Assembly: GCF_006740045.1 (NCBI RefSeq)
Contig: NZ_AP019749.1
Coordinates: 2,933,001-2,997,000, forward strand
DNA length: 64,000 nucleotides
DNA from: Comamonas terrigena NBRC 13299
Lineage (GTDB): Bacteria; Pseudomonadota; Gammaproteobacteria; Burkholderiales; Burkholderiaceae_C
Direction: 5' to 3'
The position numbers and the translations under genes are program-made. Positions 19,312-28,428 of this stretch are shown here, piece by piece. Position 1 is the first letter of the stretch. Every line of letters begins with the position of its first letter. The notes under the pieces are model-generated. The model saw only the letters and a list, made by a program, of their open reading frames with translations. It had not been told where the DNA came from and searched no databases.

Positions 19312-19785
19312 TTGAATCAATCTCAGGATTTCATCGAGGCCGCCTCAGCGCCACTCCGGACAAAGTCTTCGAATTACCCGGAAACATTCGCACAAAGAAT
19401 GATGGGACGTGATAAGCGGCCCATTGGCGATTTATTTGGAATCACGCAGTTTGGCGTCAATCTAACGACTCTGCACCCAGGCGCTGTCTCTGCACTTCAC
19501 CACCAGCACACGCTGCAAGACGAGTTTATTTACGTATTGGCAGGGGAGGTCACCCTCTACACGGGTACCCAGGAGCACATCCTGAAATCCGGTATGTGTG
19601 CTGGATTCAGGGCTGGCGGCCAAGCGCATCACCTTCGAAATTGCTCTGCATCCGATGCCACATACATTGAAATTGGAAGCCGGGTTGACGGTGATGCGGT
19701 GAGTTATCCCGAAGACGACCTGGTTGCCGTGATGGGGGCCGATGGGAAATGGTCCTTTGAACACAAAAATGGACAGCCGTACTGA
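19312..19785 (+). CDS. Cupin-domain protein
   Basis: This is a 157-residue single-domain cupin. The first cupin motif is present, with Gly57, then His64, His66 and Glu71 as probable metal ligands (ALHHQHTLQDEFIYVLAG). The second motif contains GGQAHHLRN. I prefer a TTG start because GGAGGAAA lies just upstream; an in-frame ATG at 19297 would swallow that site. The protein may bind a small metabolite or act as a dioxygenase or isomerase. Base composition is more AT-rich than the neighbours, which hints at separate acquisition. Confidence 0.8.
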   Translation: MNQSQDFIEAASAPLRTKSSNYPETFAQRMMGRDKRPIGDLFGITQFGVNLTTLHPGAVSALHHQHTLQDEFIYVLAGEVTLYTGTQEHILKSGMCAGFRAGGQAHHLRNCSASDATYIEIGSRVDGDAVSYPEDDLVAVMGADGKWSFEHKNGQPY

Positions 19786-19946
19786 GTTGTCCCGAACGGC
19801 TGCAATGGGCTGCATACCGGTTGCATACGGGTGAAAGCGGGTTGAAAGCGAACGCCGCTTTCCAGCGTGGATGCAGACGGCATCGGTCCACAGAATCGGG
19901 GGGCAGGGCCAGCGGGAAGTCCCGGCCAGGACCGGCTGCGGCACCA

Positions 19947-20840
19947 TCAAGCCTGCGCCGTCAGGAAAGTCCGAAGGTGGTCGATCAGCACCCGCACCTT
20001 CGGTGACAGGTGGCGGCCCGAAGGCCAGACCAGATGAAAAACCCCGCCGCCGTCGGTCTGCGCATCGAGAACCGGAAGCAGCCGCCCATCAGCGAGTGCT
20101 TTCTTGGCCAGGAAGTCTGGCATGCAGGAAATACCCAAGCCGTCGACCGTAGCCTGCAGCACCGCTTCCATGTTGTTGCAGACCAAAACGGTCTTCAGTT
20201 CAGGCGCTTCGTCGGGTGACAGGCCTGACAACGGCCACACCTGCAGGCGACCGGCATTGGGGTAGCGAAACCGGATGCAGGCATGGGCCTTGAGATCCTG
20301 GACGTAGCGTGGCGTGCCGTTGCGCTGCAGATAGTCCGGGGCGGCGCACAGTTGCATCCTGTATGGCGCCAACGGCCGCGAGACCAGGCTGGAGTCCGCC
20401 AGGTCGCCGCTGCGTATGGCCAGGTCGATGTTCTTGTCGATGAGGTCGACCAGGCGGTCGTTGAAGTCGATGTCCAGATCGACCTCGGGGTAGCGTTGGG
20501 TGAAGCTGGGCAGCGCTGGCAGCAGGAAATGGTGGCTGACGATGGGTGCGCTCAGCCTGAGATGGCCGCTGGGGCGCTGGCGCGACTCCGACAACATGGA
20601 CTGCGTGTCGTGCCAGTCATCCAGCATGCGCCGACCACGTTCATGCAGCAGGCGCCCTTCCTCGGTCAAGCTGATGCGCCGGGTACTGCGCTGCAGCAGC
20701 CGCACGCCCAGCTGCGCCTCCAGGCGGGCGACCGCCTTGCCCACGGCCGAAGCCGACAGGCCCAGTACCTGCCCCGCAGCGACAAAGCTCCCCAGGTCCA
20801 CTGTTTTGACGAAGGCCGTGAGGCCATTGAATTTGTCCAT
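19947..20840 (-). CDS. LysR-family regulator
   Basis: This 297-residue protein has a typical LysR layout: a winged helix-turn-helix in the first ~60 residues (FVAAGQVLGLSASAVGKAVA, then RLEAQLGVRLL) and a substrate-binding domain from ~90 onward (PSGHLRLSAPIV, later DGLGISCMPDFLA). It is divergent from the MFS exporter at 20953, with a LysR-type operator in the 112-base gap. It therefore most likely controls that exporter and its own gene. The inducer is unknown. Confidence 0.93.
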   Translation of the reverse strand: MDKFNGLTAFVKTVDLGSFVAAGQVLGLSASAVGKAVARLEAQLGVRLLQRSTRRISLTEEGRLLHERGRRMLDDWHDTQSMLSESRQRPSGHLRLSAPIVSHHFLLPALPSFTQRYPEVDLDIDFNDRLVDLIDKNIDLAIRSGDLADSSLVSRPLAPYRMQLCAAPDYLQRNGTPRYVQDLKAHACIRFRYPNAGRLQVWPLSGLSPDEAPELKTVLVCNNMEAVLQATVDGLGISCMPDFLAKKALADGRLLPVLDAQTDGGGVFHLVWPSGRHLSPKVRVLIDHLRTFLTAQA

Positions 20841-20867
20841 CCGTCAGCCCATTTATTCCGGCAATTT

Positions 20868-20886
20868 TTTCCGTATTCAACGGAAA
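20868..20886. promoter_or_regulatory. Candidate LysR operator
   Basis: Perfect 7-base arms form TTTCCGT-ATTCA-ACGGAAA between the divergent LysR and MFS genes, with the T-N11-A core expected of LysR sites. The position 28 bases upstream of the regulator start fits autoregulation. Confidence 0.6.
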
Positions 20887-20952
20887 TATGGCCTGTTTCC
20901 ATTTCATTCAGGCAAGTCTATCTTCTCCTGCTCCGCCACAGAAGACGTAGCC

Positions 20953-22479
20953 ATGCCTCGTACAAACCATCCCGAAACCTTCTCACGACCCGGTTGGGCC
21001 ACCGCAGCCGTGTGCCTGGCGTCTGCCGCCATGCCCATAACCTTTACAGGCCCGGCGGTCGCCCTGCGGGAAATCGAGGCCCATCTGGGGGGCTCGCCGC
21101 TTGCACTCGCCTGGGTCACCAACGCCTTCATGCTGGCGTTCGGTAGCTGCCTGATGGCGGCCGGCGCCCTGGCCGACAAACACGGTCGGCGCAAGGTGTT
21201 CCTGGGGGCCATCGCCGTGTTCGTGGCCGCCTCATTGGCACTGATGGCATCGCCCAACCTGTGGGTGTTCGATGGATTGCGCGCGCTCCAGGGTGTCGCC
21301 AGCGCCGGTGTGCTGGCGGCCGGTGCAGCCGCTCTGGCGCAGGAGGTGCAGGGGCAGGCGCGTGTGCGCGCTTTCAGCCTGCTCGGCACCAGCTTTGGTG
21401 CCGGGCTGACGCTGGGCCCGGTGGCCGCAGGCTGGCTGACCACGGCCTTTGGCTGGCAGACCATTTTCGTGCTGGTCATTGCCACAGCCTCCATTGCTTT
21501 CTCCATCGGCATGCGCGTATTGCGTGAATCTCGCGACCCCGCTGCGCAGAAGCTCGATGTGCCGGGCGCATTGGCCATCACTTCCGCGCTGACACTGTTC
21601 ACCTTTGCCATCCTGCAGGCGCCCGCGCAAGGTTGGCTGCACCCCATGACGATCTCCGCGCTGTGTGGCACGGCCCTGCTGCTTGCCGCTTTCGTGTTTG
21701 TCGAGCGGCGCCATCCACGGCCCCTGTTGGACCTGAGCCTTTTCCGCTATTCCCGCTTTGTCGGGGTTCAGTTGCTTGCCGCCGCACCGGCATTCGGCTT
21801 TGTCGTGCTGTTGGTGCTGCTGCCCATCCGCTTCATTGGCATAGAGGGGGTTCCAGTGGCCCAGGCCGGGCTGTGGATGGCGGCCTTGTCCGCCCCGCTG
21901 GTGGTGTTGCCAGCAGTCGCTGGGCGCCTGTCGCACTGGATATCTCCTGCGACCTTGTGCGCAGCCGGCTTGCTGATGGCAGCGTGCGGGCTGGTCAGCC
22001 TGTCTGTGTCCGCAGGCGGTGCTGCGGCACTGTGGCCCATGTTCGCCATCGGCGTTGGTATCAGCCTGCCGTGGGGCCTGATGGACGGTTTGGCCGTGAG
22101 TGTGGTGCCGACAGAACGGGCTGGCATGGCCACCGGCATCTTCAGCACCGTGCGCGTTGCCGGAGAAGGTTTGGCCCTGGCCATGGTGGGTGCGCTGCTC
22201 ACCGCCCTGATAGCCCATGAGCTGCTGACCGCAACCCATCTCCCGTCTGACACCGCCGTTGCCGTGGCCCAGGTCCTGGTGAGTGGCAACCTGGCCGGAG
22301 CGCAGGCAGGCTGGCCTTCCATTGGCGCCGCGGAATTGATGCGGGCCTTCGAGGCCGCGTTCTCCACCTTGTTGATGGTGTTGGCCGGTGGTACGGGACT
22401 GATCGCCCTCTTTGTGTTTCGCTTCTTGAGAACGCCCAATGTGCCGAGCGCTACAAACTGCCTGGGTGAGTCTGCCTGA
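20953..22479 (+). CDS. MFS drug/metabolite exporter, DHA2-like
   Basis: This 508-residue membrane protein has about 14 predicted helices, the size and helix count of the DHA2 (EmrB/QacA) family. Motif A (ADKHGRRKVFLG, ~75-86) follows the second helix. An antiporter-type motif C is suggested by GAGLTLGPVAAGWL near 155-170. It probably exports a toxic compound using the proton gradient. The divergent LysR gene suggests regulated expression. The downstream 262 bases contain no convincing gene. Confidence 0.88.
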   Translation: MPRTNHPETFSRPGWATAAVCLASAAMPITFTGPAVALREIEAHLGGSPLALAWVTNAFMLAFGSCLMAAGALADKHGRRKVFLGAIAVFVAASLALMASPNLWVFDGLRALQGVASAGVLAAGAAALAQEVQGQARVRAFSLLGTSFGAGLTLGPVAAGWLTTAFGWQTIFVLVIATASIAFSIGMRVLRESRDPAAQKLDVPGALAITSALTLFTFAILQAPAQGWLHPMTISALCGTALLLAAFVFVERRHPRPLLDLSLFRYSRFVGVQLLAAAPAFGFVVLLVLLPIRFIGIEGVPVAQAGLWMAALSAPLVVLPAVAGRLSHWISPATLCAAGLLMAACGLVSLSVSAGGAAALWPMFAIGVGISLPWGLMDGLAVSVVPTERAGMATGIFSTVRVAGEGLALAMVGALLTALIAHELLTATHLPSDTAVAVAQVLVSGNLAGAQAGWPSIGAAELMRAFEAAFSTLLMVLAGGTGLIALFVFRFLRTPNVPSATNCLGESA

Positions 22480-22741
22480 TGTCCTGCAGAACATGGCAAA
22501 GGAGGCAGCACATGGACAGAAACGGCGGTCCTTCGGTGTCGGCCTGGGGGTCGATGGCTGTTCACGGTGAATTCCGCATGCACCACACGCACCACATCCA
22601 CCGCCTGCTGCGGACATTGGCAGGTTCAACGCGCGGTGTGGACGGCGGTGGTGTGGAGATGGCCCCTCCCCCATCGCGCTGTTGGCGGGTGACGTATTCG
22701 TCCGCTGCCTTGGCCACTGGGGAAATCCGCATGCATCGGCG

Positions 22742-23653
22742 CTACCGCTTGGAGGGATGTGGCGTTGCCACCCTGAGCGCTTGAACCACCAGTGTGAATG
22801 CCGGCGATGGCTGGCGCCTACTGGGATAGTACAAATGGTAGCCCTCGAACTTCGGGCACCAGTCTTCAAGCACACGCACCAGCCGACCATCTGCCATGTA
22901 CGGGCCGAGCTCGTCTTCCGGCAATAGCGTGATCCCCAGCCCGGCCACCGCCGCATCAATCTGGGGCTGGGTGGTGTTGAAGATCAACTGTCCATCCACA
23001 CGGACATTCACCTGCTGACCGCGGCGCTCGAAGTCCCAGACATAAAGGCCACCGGAGCTTTGCATGCGCTGGTTGATGCACTGGTGTGCCGTGAGATCTT
23101 TGGGCGTCCTGGGAATGGGGTGGACGGCAAAGTAGCCGGGCGATGCCACCACCGCCAGGCGCATGGGCGGACCGATGGGCACGGCGATCATGTCCTTGTC
23201 AATGGTCTTGCCCAGGCGCACCCCGGCGTCGAAGCGGTCTGCCACGATGTCCCGGAAACCGTAGTTCACATCGAATTCCAGCTTGATGTCTGGATACTCC
23301 CGGAGCAACGGTGCCAGCTTAGGCAACAAGACGCTGTGCAGCACATGGTCGCCGCAGGTGATGCGCACCGTGCCGGCAGGTTTGTCGCGCAGTTCGGTCA
23401 AGGCGTCGAGTTCTGCCTCAATCTCATCGAAGCGGCTGCCAATGGCCTGCAGCAGCCGTTCGCCAGCAGGGGTGGACGAGACGCTGCGGGTGGTGCGAGT
23501 GAGCAAGCGGATCTGCAGGCGCTCTTCCAACGCACGGATGGTCTGGCTCAAAGCGGACTGGGTCACCCCCAGGGCAGCCGCTGCACGCGTGAAGCTGCCT
23601 TCACGCGCAACGGTGACGAAAGCCAGCAAGTCATTGAGGTTGCGCCGGGCCAT
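22742..23653 (-). CDS. LysR-family regulator
   Basis: This is a 303-residue LysR protein with its N-terminal helix-turn-helix at ~18-60 (GSFTRAAAALGVTQSALSQT, then IRALEERLQIRLL) and a substrate-binding domain of the CrgA/DsdC-like group (DIVADRFDAGVRLG, GLGITLLPEDELG). I prefer the ATG at 23653; a start three codons upstream is possible. It is divergent from the cyclophilin-like, hydrolase and MFS genes, which probably form its regulon. An AT-rich 99-base gap contains the palindrome CTAATTAG at 23676-23683 and is the likely operator and promoter region. Confidence 0.92.
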   Translation of the reverse strand: MARRNLNDLLAFVTVAREGSFTRAAAALGVTQSALSQTIRALEERLQIRLLTRTTRSVSSTPAGERLLQAIGSRFDEIEAELDALTELRDKPAGTVRITCGDHVLHSVLLPKLAPLLREYPDIKLEFDVNYGFRDIVADRFDAGVRLGKTIDKDMIAVPIGPPMRLAVVASPGYFAVHPIPRTPKDLTAHQCINQRMQSSGGLYVWDFERRGQQVNVRVDGQLIFNTTQPQIDAAVAGLGITLLPEDELGPYMADGRLVRVLEDWCPKFEGYHLYYPSRRQPSPAFTLVVQALRVATPHPSKR

Positions 23654-23752
23654 AGACCACATTCTTCCATGAGTACTAATTAGCTGGACTTATAAGCGAT
23701 TTAAGAATTCATTAGATAGTCAACAGCACGTGGATTCGCAAAAATCGAGGAC

Positions 23753-24217
23753 ATGAAGCAGCCCATTCCACTCCTGCTCGCCAGTGCGCTGTGGGGGCTG
23801 GCGGCTTGCGCACCGTACCTCGCTGTGGCCCAGCCGACGTCCAGCACCCAGAAGGACACGCTCATGAAAATTCGCCTGACTGTCGACGGACAGACTGCCA
23901 CGGCCACGCTGTATGACAACGCCACCGCACGCGACTTTGCATCCTTGTTGCCCCTGTCCCTCACGCTGGAGGACTACGACGTCATTGAACGGGTGTCCAG
24001 GCTGCCACGCAAGCTATCCACACAAGGCGCTCCCAAAGGGATGCAACCCATGGCCGGAGAGCTGACCCATTACGCCCCCTGGGGCAATCTGGCCATCTTC
24101 ACCGAGCCGCGTTCCTATGCCCGCAGCTTGCTGCCCTTGGGCAAGGTGGATGAGGGCCTGCCGATCCTGGCGCGACCTGCCCCCTACCAGGTCCGGATCG
24201 AACGTGTCACGCCCTGA
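23753..24217 (+). CDS. Cyclophilin-like-fold lipoprotein
   Basis: This 154-residue protein has a signal sequence and lipobox-like LAAC. After ~40 residues it carries a cyclophilin-like domain of the bacterial small type (MKIRLTVDGQTATATLYDN, DFASLLPLSLTLEDY, HYAPWGNLAIFTEP). The function of this family is not known; it is not a proven prolyl isomerase. It lies 37 bases upstream of the Tat-exported hydrolase and is divergent from a LysR gene. An in-frame internal ATG (MKIRLTV) would give a cytoplasmic version of the same domain. Confidence 0.8.
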   Translation: MKQPIPLLLASALWGLAACAPYLAVAQPTSSTQKDTLMKIRLTVDGQTATATLYDNATARDFASLLPLSLTLEDYDVIERVSRLPRKLSTQGAPKGMQPMAGELTHYAPWGNLAIFTEPRSYARSLLPLGKVDEGLPILARPAPYQVRIERVTP

Positions 24218-24253
24218 ACTGGCCCCGAACGCTATCTGCAAGAAATCCCCAAC

Positions 24254-25378
24254 ATGACCAAGATGCTCAAGATGACCCAAACGAACGGCGATACCGGCCT
24301 GCCAACTGTTGCCGAGATAGACCGCCGCAGCTTGCTGAAAATGACCGGCAACGGAATCGCGGCATTTAGCTTAGCGGCGGCGGTCACAGGCCCGGCGACG
24401 GCACAACCGCAGGTCGAGCGCCAGGGAAAGTGGGACAAGACCTTCCCCCAGAGCGACAAGGTCCAGCACCAGAAGCTCACCTTCAAGACCCGCTATGGCA
24501 TCACCCTGGCCGGCGATCTGTACCGGCCCCAAAATGCCCGTGGCCCGCTTGCGGCGCTGGCAATTGGCGGCCCGTTCGGCGCCGTGAAGGAGCAGTCCTC
24601 GGGCTTGTACGCGCAGACGATGGCCGAACACGGCTTTGTCACGCTGGCCTTTGACCCTTCCTACACCGGAGAAAGCAGTGGATTGCCGCGCAACGTGGCT
24701 TCACCCGACATCAACGTCGAAGATTTCAGCGCTGCGGTGGATTGCCTGGGTCTGCTGCCAGAGGTCGATCGCGAGCGCATCGGCATCATCGGCATTTGCG
24801 GCTGGGGTGGCATGGCATTGAGTGCTGCGGCCGTGGACAAACGCATCAAGGCCGTTGTGGCCAGCACCATGTACGACATGACGCGCGTCATGTCCAAGGG
24901 CTACAACGACAGCATGACCTTGGAGCAGCGCACCCGGGCTCTGGAGCAACTGGGCCAGCAGCGTTGGAAGGATGCGGAGGCCGGCCAACCCGCTTACCAG
25001 CCACCCTACAACGAGCTGCACGGTGGCGAAGCACCGTTCCTGGTGGAATACCACGACTACTACCGCACCCCGCGCGGCTTCCATCCGCGCGCAGTCAACT
25101 CGGGCAACGCCTGGACGATCACGACACCGCTGCCGTTCATGAACCTGCCGATCCTGGCCCACATCAAGGAAATCTCGCCGCGCCCCATCCTCCTGGTGCA
25201 CGGCGAGAAAGCGCACTCACGCTACTTCAGCGAAACCGCTTATGCGGCGGCGGCGGAGCCCAAGGAACTCCTGATCATTCCAGGCGCCGTCCACACGGAT
25301 TTGTATGACCGTACTGACGTGATTCCCTTCAACACACTGACCACGTTCTTCCAGAAGAACCTGCCTGCCGCGGCGTAG
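24254..25378 (+). CDS. Tat-exported alpha/beta hydrolase with Cys nucleophile
   Basis: The 374-residue product has a twin-arginine signal (DRRSLLKMTG, ~23-32, then a hydrophobic stretch ending TAQ). The hydrolase fold is like dienelactone hydrolase or YcjY. The elbow reads GICGWGG, so Cys rather than Ser is the nucleophile. DPSYTGES follows a G-P-F oxyanion region, and a late His (PGAVHTDLYD) completes a plausible triad. Export through Tat suggests folding before transport. It probably belongs to one transcript with the cyclophilin-like gene. The substrate is unknown. Confidence 0.87.
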   Translation: MTKMLKMTQTNGDTGLPTVAEIDRRSLLKMTGNGIAAFSLAAAVTGPATAQPQVERQGKWDKTFPQSDKVQHQKLTFKTRYGITLAGDLYRPQNARGPLAALAIGGPFGAVKEQSSGLYAQTMAEHGFVTLAFDPSYTGESSGLPRNVASPDINVEDFSAAVDCLGLLPEVDRERIGIIGICGWGGMALSAAAVDKRIKAVVASTMYDMTRVMSKGYNDSMTLEQRTRALEQLGQQRWKDAEAGQPAYQPPYNELHGGEAPFLVEYHDYYRTPRGFHPRAVNSGNAWTITTPLPFMNLPILAHIKEISPRPILLVHGEKAHSRYFSETAYAAAAEPKELLIIPGAVHTDLYDRTDVIPFNTLTTFFQKNLPAAA

Positions 25379-25495
25379 CACCTGCGGAGCGGGGGGCCCA
25401 GGCCTCCGCTCCCCCCTTCACATCCACCACCGCGCATACGCCCTGCGGATGGCGCGGCGCTGCCCCTGCCGAGCCCCCCAAGAGTCATCACGCCC

Positions 25496-26704
25496 ATGGC
25501 CGTCAATTCTCCCCTGCCACCTCTACCACCCCTGCCTGCCGCGCCGCCGGCCTCCTGGAGCGCTGTCATTGCCATGTCGGTGTGCGCCTTTGTGCTAATC
25601 GCCTCGGAATTCCTGCCCGTCAGCCTGCTGAGCCCTATGGCCGCCGACCTGCATGTCACGGAGGGAATGGCTGGACAGGGGATTGCGATCTCAGGTGCTT
25701 TTGCCGTACTGACAAGCCTCTTCATCTCGCCGCTGGCTGGCAACCTCAATCGCAAGACCTTGTTATTGGGGCTGACCGTGGCGATGGGTGTTTCCGGAGC
25801 CGTCGTCGCCATGGCGCCGAACTACGCCACCTACCTGCTGGGACGGGCACTGATCGGTGTGGTCGTCGGCGGCTTCTGGTCCTTGTCGGCGGCAACCGCC
25901 ATCCGGCTGGTGCCCACACCGGATGTTCCGCGCGCGCTGGCCATCGTCAATGGCGGCAATGCACTGGCCACCGTAGTGGCCGCACCGCTGGGAGCTTATC
26001 TGGGTACGGTCGTCGGCTGGCGTGGCGCTTTTTTCTCTCTGGTCCCGGTATCTCTGATCGCCTTGGCCTGGCAATGGAAGGCTCTGCCTTCCATGCCCTC
26101 TGCGGTACGCACGCTCCGCATGGCGCAGGTATTTCAGGTTTTTACGCTGTTCCAGCGCCGCAGCGTCATTCTGGGAATGATGGCCAGCAGCCTGCTGTTC
26201 ATGGGCCAGTTCTCGCTTTTCACCTACGTGCGGCCATTCCTGGAGACGGTCACGGGAGTACGCAGCACCACGATTCCCCTGGTCTTGCTCGTGATCGGTG
26301 TCGCGGGCTTGGTTGGTACCGCATTCATCGGCAGACTTTTGCAGCGAGGCTTCTACCTGACGCTGACTCTCATCCCGCTGCTGATGGCGGCAACAGCCCT
26401 GGCTCTGGCGGTGTTTGGCAGTTGGACGGCCATCGTCATCGCGCTGCTGGGCTTATGGGGAGTGATGGGAACTGCAGCGCCCGTCGGCTGGTGGGCCTGG
26501 ATCGCCAAGGTCTTTCCGCACAACGCCGAAGCAGGTGGTGGTCTGTTCGTTGCGGTGGTTCAACTGTCGATTGCCTTGGGCTCCACCGTGGGAGGCCTTC
26601 TGTTCGACCACAGCGGATACCAGCACACCTTTGTGGTGAGCGCCGCCTTGCTCACGACCTGTGCCGTAATGACGCTGGTGACTTCGCGCACCGCAGCAGG
26701 CTGA
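25496..26704 (+). CDS. MFS transporter, DHA1 sugar/nucleoside-efflux-like
   Basis: This 402-residue protein has about 12 membrane helices. The N-terminal region SEFLPVSLLSPMAADLHVTE and LIGVVVGGFWSLSAATAIRL resemble the YdhP/NepI/SotB group of exporters. The N-terminus is unusually proline-rich (PLPPLPPLPAAPP). It follows the Tat hydrolase by 117 bases, with a possible GC hairpin between them (25386-25411), so co-expression is uncertain. The substrate is unknown. Confidence 0.87.
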   Translation: MAVNSPLPPLPPLPAAPPASWSAVIAMSVCAFVLIASEFLPVSLLSPMAADLHVTEGMAGQGIAISGAFAVLTSLFISPLAGNLNRKTLLLGLTVAMGVSGAVVAMAPNYATYLLGRALIGVVVGGFWSLSAATAIRLVPTPDVPRALAIVNGGNALATVVAAPLGAYLGTVVGWRGAFFSLVPVSLIALAWQWKALPSMPSAVRTLRMAQVFQVFTLFQRRSVILGMMASSLLFMGQFSLFTYVRPFLETVTGVRSTTIPLVLLVIGVAGLVGTAFIGRLLQRGFYLTLTLIPLLMAATALALAVFGSWTAIVIALLGLWGVMGTAAPVGWWAWIAKVFPHNAEAGGGLFVAVVQLSIALGSTVGGLLFDHSGYQHTFVVSAALLTTCAVMTLVTSRTAAG

Positions 26705-26737
26705 ATCCACAGAGCTGCTTGAGGCCAGTTCCGGGCG

Positions 26738-26812
26738 TTACCACGCAGCCAGCACAATGCCCGGGCCGTCGACGGCTGCCTGGAGCACCGCCGCAGAGTT
26801 GTTGATCCGCAT
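26738..26812 (-). pseudogene. LysR substrate-domain scrap
   Basis: The 24 codons before this stop read MRINNSAAVLQAAVDGPGIV, then LAAW. This matches the signature in the LysR effector domain where NNxxAxxxAAxxGxGIxxxP is expected. Nothing else of a LysR gene remains on either side. It lies just beyond the MFS gene. Confidence 0.6.
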
Positions 26813-27116
26813 GCCGCGTTCCGTGGCGATACCTGCGTACGCCAGCCTGCGACCGGGCCGCAAGGGCAAAATTCTGCTCAAACCCCGAAGCACACCATGG
26901 CGCCCCAGGAGGTGGGCCACCCAGCTTCAGAGGGAGGCTGGGTGGCGGCCATGGGTGGGTCTGCGGCAGGCGCAGTTCGGCCCGGTGCTGCCGGTGGTTG
27001 CGCCCCCGCTATCGATAGCGGGCAAGTTGCTGAGCGCCGAGAGGCTTTGAACTCTGCCGCGGCAGCGACAGCGGCATGGCACCATACGGCTTTTGGACAG
27101 CCTGGAGAGGGTGCTG
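26813..27116. other. Region upstream of corA without a gene
   Basis: About 300 bases between the LysR scrap and corA. No frame looks coding. It contains the palindrome at 27005-27022 and presumably the corA promoter. Confidence 0.5.
27005..27022. repeat. 18-bp perfect palindrome upstream of corA
   Basis: CCCGCTATCGATAGCGGG is fully symmetric and starts 112 bases before the corA start. It could be a regulator site or an RNA hairpin in the leader. Confidence 0.7.
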
Positions 27117-28091
27117 ATGCTGATCAACTGCGTTGCCTACGAAAAGGGATCCAAGCTGGCCGATATTCCGGTGGCGGATATCAGCGAATACATTGCGCGC
27201 CCTGGCTGCTTTGTCTGGGTGGCCTTGTCCGATGCGACGGCGGCTGAGCTGGACGAAATGCGTGAAGAGTTCGACCTGCACGAACTTGCGGTGGAGGACG
27301 CCCGCAATGGACACCAGAGACCCAAGATCGAGGAATATGGGCAATCACTTTTCGCCGTGATGCAGCTGCTGGAGCCTGATCCCGACCGACCGGGCCACTT
27401 CAATCAGGGGGAAGTGGACGTTTTTGTGGGCCCCAACTATGTCTTGTCGGTCCGCAATCGCAGCACCCAGGGTTTCCTGGGGGTGCGAGGCCGCTGCGAG
27501 AGAGAGCCCGAGCTGCTGAAGCATGGCGCGGGATTTGTGCTGTATGCACTGATGGATGCGGTGGTGGACCGTTACTTCCCCGTCATCGAGGCCTTGGAGG
27601 CCGAGCTGGACGCCGTAGAGCTGCAGATCTTCACGCACCGTGCTGCCCGCGACAACATCAAGCAGCTTTATGGTTTGAAGCAGCGCGTCATGGACGTCAA
27701 GCACACCGTTGCGCCGCTGCTGGAGGCAGTGAGCAAACTGTACGGCGGGCGTGTGCCGCAGATATGCGCGGGCTCCCAGGAATATTTCCGCGATGTGGCG
27801 GACCACCTGGTCCGCATCAACGGGCTGATTGACGGGATGCGCGACACCATCGCAACGGCGATGCAGGTCAACCTCGCCTTGGTCGCCATCGATGAGAACG
27901 AAGTCACCAAGCGGCTGGCAGCGTGGGCCAGTATTTTTGCGATCTGCACCGCTTTCGCGGGCATCTGGGGGATGAATTTCGAGCACATGCCGGAGCTGAA
28001 GTGGCAGTACGGTTACCCCGCCGCCATACTGCTGATGGTCTGTGTCTGCAGCTATGTCTATCACCGCTTCCGCCGGGCAGGCTGGCTGTAG
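27117..28091 (+). CDS. corA: CorA-family divalent cation channel
   Basis: This 324-residue protein has the CorA architecture: an acidic alpha/beta cytoplasmic domain, a long helix, then two membrane helices at the C-terminus. The signature GMN is at 285-287 in IWGMNFEHMPEL. It mediates Mg2+ (also Co2+/Ni2+) uptake as a pentamer. I chose the ATG at 27117 because GGAGAGG lies upstream. The stop is followed in the same frame by a thioredoxin remnant, showing that the join downstream is a deletion scar. Confidence 0.93.
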   Translation: MLINCVAYEKGSKLADIPVADISEYIARPGCFVWVALSDATAAELDEMREEFDLHELAVEDARNGHQRPKIEEYGQSLFAVMQLLEPDPDRPGHFNQGEVDVFVGPNYVLSVRNRSTQGFLGVRGRCEREPELLKHGAGFVLYALMDAVVDRYFPVIEALEAELDAVELQIFTHRAARDNIKQLYGLKQRVMDVKHTVAPLLEAVSKLYGGRVPQICAGSQEYFRDVADHLVRINGLIDGMRDTIATAMQVNLALVAIDENEVTKRLAAWASIFAICTAFAGIWGMNFEHMPELKWQYGYPAAILLMVCVCSYVYHRFRRAGWL

Positions 28092-28352
28092 CGTTGGCTG
28101 CGCCCTCTGTCAGCCCTTACCAGTCCCTGCCGCGCCATTGCCCCGGCGCTCTATGCCATTGCGGCAGCGCACCAGGGCAAGCTCGCGGTGTACAAGCTCC
28201 ATGTGGATGAACATCCGGAGCTGTCTGCGGCCTTCCGCATCCGCAGCATTCCTGCACTGCGCGTGTTCCAGGGCGGACAGATCGTGAAGGAATTTGGCGG
28301 CGCCATGTCCAGGCAAGCCCTGGAGCAGCAGCTGGCTGAATTTCTGCAATGA
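28092..28352 (+). pseudogene. Thioredoxin C-terminal remnant
   Basis: After the corA stop the same frame reads PCRAIAPALYAIAAAHQGK, then KLHVDEHPELSAAFRIRSIP, ALRVFQGGQIVKEFGG, and ends ALEQQLAEFLQ. This is thioredoxin from the active-site helix to the C-terminus, including the cis-proline (SIPALRVF). The first strand and the WCG part of the active site are gone, and no start codon is suitable. The segment before the Cys comes from unrelated sequence. A functional thioredoxin is excluded. Confidence 0.75.
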
Positions 28353-28428
28353 ACAGCGCCATGCCAACCCCTGCGGGCGTCAACCGCCTGTACACGCAGG
28401 CTTGCGCTGCGTATTCTTGGAAGCAACT

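Noticed and set aside
22479..22784. 101-codon frame overlapping the MFS stop
   Set aside because: Low-complexity translation running into the antisense of a LysR gene; no motif.
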